DNA of 64,000 bases from Anaerofilum sp. An201 (GTDB lineage Bacteria > Bacillota > Clostridia > Oscillospirales > Ruminococcaceae), in contig NZ_NFJT01000001.1 in NCBI RefSeq assembly GCF_002160015.1, positions 186,001 to 250,000 of the forward strand, read 5' to 3'. The position numbers and the translations under genes were made by a program. The notes beneath the pieces are model-generated. The model saw nothing but the letters and a program-made list of their open reading frames with translations. It did no database searches and was not told the DNA's origin. Shown in pieces: positions 61,406 through 64,000 of this stretch. Every line of letters begins with the position of its first letter. Positions within the stretch are counted from its first letter, which is position 1.

Positions 61406-62002
61406 TCACAGCGCCATCCGGGTCAGCTCGTCCAGGTTCTGCTCGTAGCAGGGCAGCATGGTGCGCACGAAATCGTCGGCCGCCGGGCAGTGCATGTCGG
61501 CCAGCGCCTGCATCTGCTGCTCCAGCGCGCTGGCAAACTCGCGGTTGCCGGTGCGGCACTCCTCGGTGCACTTGATGATGGCCGACAGCCGGTCGGCCGC
61601 CTTCAGCAGACGCCGCTCCTCCTCGTTCAGGCCGCTCTCGTCCAGATAGGGCGCCAGCGCGGGCTGGATGTCGGGCGGCAGCATCCGGCGCATCGTGTGC
61701 AGGCTCTCGGCCTCGATGGCGCGGTAGGCGCGCAGCATCCCCTCGCTCTTGTATTTCACGGGGGTGGGCATGTCGCCGGTGAGGATCTCGGCGGCGTCGT
61801 GATACAGCGCCGCCACCGCCACCGCTTCGGGGCGGACCGGCGCGCCGTACCGCGCACGGGCAAGCAGGCACAGCAAATGCGCCAGCTGGGCGGTCTCGGC
61901 GGTGTGTTCGCTGAGGGTCTCGGGCCGGGCGGTGCGCATCAGGCTCCAGCGCTGGATGTATTTCATGCGCGCCAGAAGGGCGCTGAACGGAAACAATTTC
62001 AT
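61406..62002 (-). CDS. HD-domain 5'-deoxynucleotidase (YfbR-like)
   Basis: A 198-residue HD phosphohydrolase. The metal site residues lie in LSEHTAETAQLAHLL, YHDAAEILTGDMPTP and LKAADRLSAIIKC. YfbR-type enzymes remove the phosphate of 5'-deoxyribonucleoside monophosphates. It converges with dus with 4 bp between stop codons, and no terminator is visible there. ATG 62002 follows AAAGGAGCC. Confidence 0.88.
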   Translation of the reverse strand: MKLFPFSALLARMKYIQRWSLMRTARPETLSEHTAETAQLAHLLCLLARARYGAPVRPEAVAVAALYHDAAEILTGDMPTPVKYKSEGMLRAYRAIEAESLHTMRRMLPPDIQPALAPYLDESGLNEEERRLLKAADRLSAIIKCTEECRTGNREFASALEQQMQALADMHCPAADDFVRTMLPCYEQNLDELTRMAL

Positions 62003-62034
62003 GCGGCAGGCTCCTTTCGGGATGTTCTGCCGGT

Positions 62035-62068
62035 ATTATACCATGAAGCGACAGCGGAATGGTATAAT
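62035..62068. promoter_or_regulatory. Back-to-back promoters inside a 10-bp inverted repeat
   Basis: ATTATACCAT (62035-62044) and ATGGTATAAT (62059-62068) are exact reverse complements 14 bp apart. Each contains TATAAT reading outward, one toward the yfbR-like gene and one toward the YfhO-like gene. No -35 box matches consensus, so an activator or symmetric operator is possible. Confidence 0.55.
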
Positions 62069-62176
62069 TGGCCGTCTTTTTCGGTTCCCCCGCAAGGGGG
62101 GAGAAAAAGGGCATAAAAATAACCATATTGCGGTGCAGCCTGCGCCGCGATCTTCACCAAAACGGAGGGATTTGCA

Positions 62177-64000
62177 ATGACCTTGCCGCTGCAGCGAAAG
62201 GGCCGCTATCGGGGGGTGTGGACCGCGTTCTGGTTCTGCCTGCTGGGATCGGCGATGATTTTTCTGCCGTTCCAGATCGTGGACGGGGGGCTGTTCATCT
62301 ACGCGGGCGACTTCAACAGCCAGCAGATCAGCTTCTGGCAGTACGCCAACGATTTCGTCAAGCAGGGCGGCGGACAGTTCAGCTGGGCCACCGACCTCGG
62401 CTCCAGCTTTGTCAACAGCTATTCGTTCTATCTGCTGGGCTCGCCGTTTTTTTGGTTCAGCCTGCTGTTCCCGTCGTCCTGGCTGCCCTATCTGATGTGC
62501 CCGCTGCTGTGCCTCAAGTTTGCGGTGGCGGGAGCGGGCGCGTTTTTGTGGCTGCGCCGGTACAGCCGCGGGCGCAACATGGCCATCATCGGCGCCTGCC
62601 TGTACGCCTTTTCGGGCTTCACCATCTACAACGTCTTTTTCAACCATTTCGTGGACGTCATCGCGCTGTTCCCGTTCCTCTTGTGGTCGCTGGACGAGAT
62701 GGTGCTGGAAAAGCGGTATGGATGGTTCGCGGTGTTCGTGGCGCTGAACCTCGTCAACAACTATTTCTTCTTTGCCGGGCAGGTCGTGTTCCTGCTGCTG
62801 TATTTCTTTGTGAAGCTTTTGTCGGGCGAATACAGCCTGTCGCTTTCCCACTTCGGCTGCCTTGCGCTGGAGGCGGTGCTGGGCGTTTTGATGGGGGCGG
62901 TGCTGCTGTGGCCGGCGATGCTGTCGCTGTCGGAAAATCCGCGCACCGTCGATCTTTCCAGCGGCTTCGGCTTCCTTTTGTACAGCAAGGTGCAGCAGTA
63001 TTTCGGCATCTTCTATTCGCTGTTTTTGCCGCCGGACCCCTGCTATATGCCCAACGTTTTCACCGACGGCGTCTTTCGCCACACCAGCATGACGGCCTAT
63101 CTGCCGGTGGTCAGCATGTGCGGCGTGCTGGCCTATCTGCGCAGCCGCCCCCGCACGGCCTTGCGGCGGCTGCTGTTCCTCTGTTTTTTGATGGCGATGG
63201 TGCCGGTGCTGAATTCCAGCTTCTACGCGCTCAATTCCAGCTATTACGCCCGCTGGTACTACATGCCCATCCTGCTGATGTGCGCCGCCACCGTGCAGGC
63301 CATCGAGCAGCCGGACATCGACCTCAAATGGGGCATGCGCGCCACCCTGGCCATCACCCTGTCCTTTGCGGTGTTCGGCCTTGTGCCGGTGCAGGAGGAC
63401 GGCAGCTGGAGCCTCGGCGTGGCCGAGTACGCCAGCAAGTTCTGGCTGACCATGCTGCAGGCGCTGCTGGCGCTGGCGCTGTTCTGGATGGTGGTCACCT
63501 TCTGGAAGGGGCACCGCCGGTTCACCAATGCCCTGCTGGCGGCGGTGATGGGATTTTCGGTGTTCTATTCGGTGCTGCACATCGCGATGGGCAAGTTCCC
63601 GCAGTGGGAAGGGGATAAGGGCTACCGCGAGGAGATGTACCTGGCCAAGACCCAGGTGCAGCTGGAGGACGACGGCTTCTGCCGCATCGACACCGCCGGC
63701 GCACAGGACAATGTGGGCATCTGGCTGGACAAATCGAACCTCCGATTTTTCAACAGCACGGTGGCGCCCAGCATCATGGAATTCTACCCCAGCATCGGGG
63801 TCAAGCGGGACGTGTCCTCCAAGCCGGCCGAGCAGCTCAGCGGCGAGACGCTGAACGCCCTGCGCAGCTTTTTGGGCTGCCGGTATCTGCTGGCGCCGCT
63901 GGACGACACCGGCAAGGCGCTGGAGCAGATCGAAGGCCAGATCGGCTGGACCCGGCAGGAGGACCAGGGCGCCTACGCGATCTGGGAAAATGAAAACGCC
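62177..64000 (+). CDS. YfhO-like polytopic membrane protein, partial (cut by right edge)
   Basis: The frame opened by ATG 62177 (behind GGAGG) stays open to the window end, giving 608 residues so far. The N-terminal part has about ten membrane helices with an extracytoplasmic loop holding a GDFNSQQISFWQYANDFVK segment and GQFSWATDLGSSFVNSYSFY, characteristic of YfhO proteins. The soluble part with QLEDDGFCRIDT and SKPAEQLSGETLNALRSFLG follows. YfhO is a GT-C-fold protein linked to glycosylation of lipoteichoic acid in Firmicutes. The C-terminal helices are outside the window. Confidence 0.85.
   Translation, partial: MTLPLQRKGRYRGVWTAFWFCLLGSAMIFLPFQIVDGGLFIYAGDFNSQQISFWQYANDFVKQGGGQFSWATDLGSSFVNSYSFYLLGSPFFWFSLLFPSSWLPYLMCPLLCLKFAVAGAGAFLWLRRYSRGRNMAIIGACLYAFSGFTIYNVFFNHFVDVIALFPFLLWSLDEMVLEKRYGWFAVFVALNLVNNYFFFAGQVVFLLLYFFVKLLSGEYSLSLSHFGCLALEAVLGVLMGAVLLWPAMLSLSENPRTVDLSSGFGFLLYSKVQQYFGIFYSLFLPPDPCYMPNVFTDGVFRHTSMTAYLPVVSMCGVLAYLRSRPRTALRRLLFLCFLMAMVPVLNSSFYALNSSYYARWYYMPILLMCAATVQAIEQPDIDLKWGMRATLAITLSFAVFGLVPVQEDGSWSLGVAEYASKFWLTMLQALLALALFWMVVTFWKGHRRFTNALLAAVMGFSVFYSVLHIAMGKFPQWEGDKGYREEMYLAKTQVQLEDDGFCRIDTAGAQDNVGIWLDKSNLRFFNSTVAPSIMEFYPSIGVKRDVSSKPAEQLSGETLNALRSFLGCRYLLAPLDDTGKALEQIEGQIGWTRQEDQGAYAIWENENA

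Noticed and set aside
62036-63618. Open frames on both strands (about 515 codons each) over the YfhO-like gene
   Set aside because: The frame from ATG 62177 encodes a coherent polytopic membrane protein running off the window; the other two are shadows.

Overview
The window joins two kinds of DNA. Positions 1 to about 16.4 kb have moderate GC and carry one minus-strand run of conjugation genes. From about 16.4 kb to the right edge the DNA is GC-rich chromosome with ordinary Firmicutes gene order. A preQ1-III-type riboswitch in front of queT, SpoIIE, single-chain glycyl-tRNA synthetase, an AbrB-like regulator and the order rimP-nusA-rnpM-ylxQ-infB-rbfA-DHH-truB-ribF together point to a high-GC, probably spore-forming member of the Oscillospiraceae/Ruminococcaceae (Faecalibacterium/Gemmiger/Subdoligranulum relatives). 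This placement is inferred from gene content and was not tested by a search.

Region 1 (1-16.4 kb) is part of an integrative conjugative element. Reading right to left it holds a regulator with a zinc-ribbon-like tail, a small helical protein, a VirB2-like pilin candidate, a VirB6-like membrane protein, a secreted/membrane protein, a membrane-anchored C39-type peptidase, a PrgI-VirB4 fusion ATPase, three accessory proteins, a VirD4-type coupling protein, an S1-domain RNA-binding protein, a TadE/DUF4320-like protein and an adenine-specific DNA methyltransferase cut by the window edge. No relaxase or integrase lies inside the window, so the element continues to the left. Its right end lies somewhere in 16.03-16.43 kb.

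Region 2 (16.4-26.7 kb) has a small XRE regulator, an OmpR-type two-component pair, then rpe followed by a reduced Rnf-like cluster (RnfD, RnfE and RnfA only, with most Fe-S cysteines missing), a DUF4015-type protein and a GNAT. A PHP phosphatase, a histidine phosphatase, an XRE regulator and an AbrB-like protein follow. The reduced Rnf cluster is the most unusual chromosomal feature.

Region 3 (26.8-36.6 kb) has trpS with a terminator-like hairpin in its short leader, spoIIE, a MacAB-like ABC export operon with a truncated adaptor, glyQS, a cluster of GC-rich interspersed repeats and an M29 aminopeptidase.

Region 4 (36.6-50.3 kb) is the translation/RNA operon rimP-nusA-rnpM-ylxQ-infB-rbfA-DHH-truB-ribF, a GT-C-type membrane protein, rpsO, pnp, then the riboswitch-controlled queT and a HAD phosphatase.

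Region 5 (50.3-64 kb) is mostly minus strand: a BlaI/M56 regulatory pair with palindromic operators, a SAM methyltransferase, serC-serA, and polA-rimI-tsaD. It ends with plus-strand dus, minus-strand HD phosphohydrolase and a plus-strand YfhO-like membrane protein cut by the right edge. No rRNA, tRNA or CRISPR array was seen.
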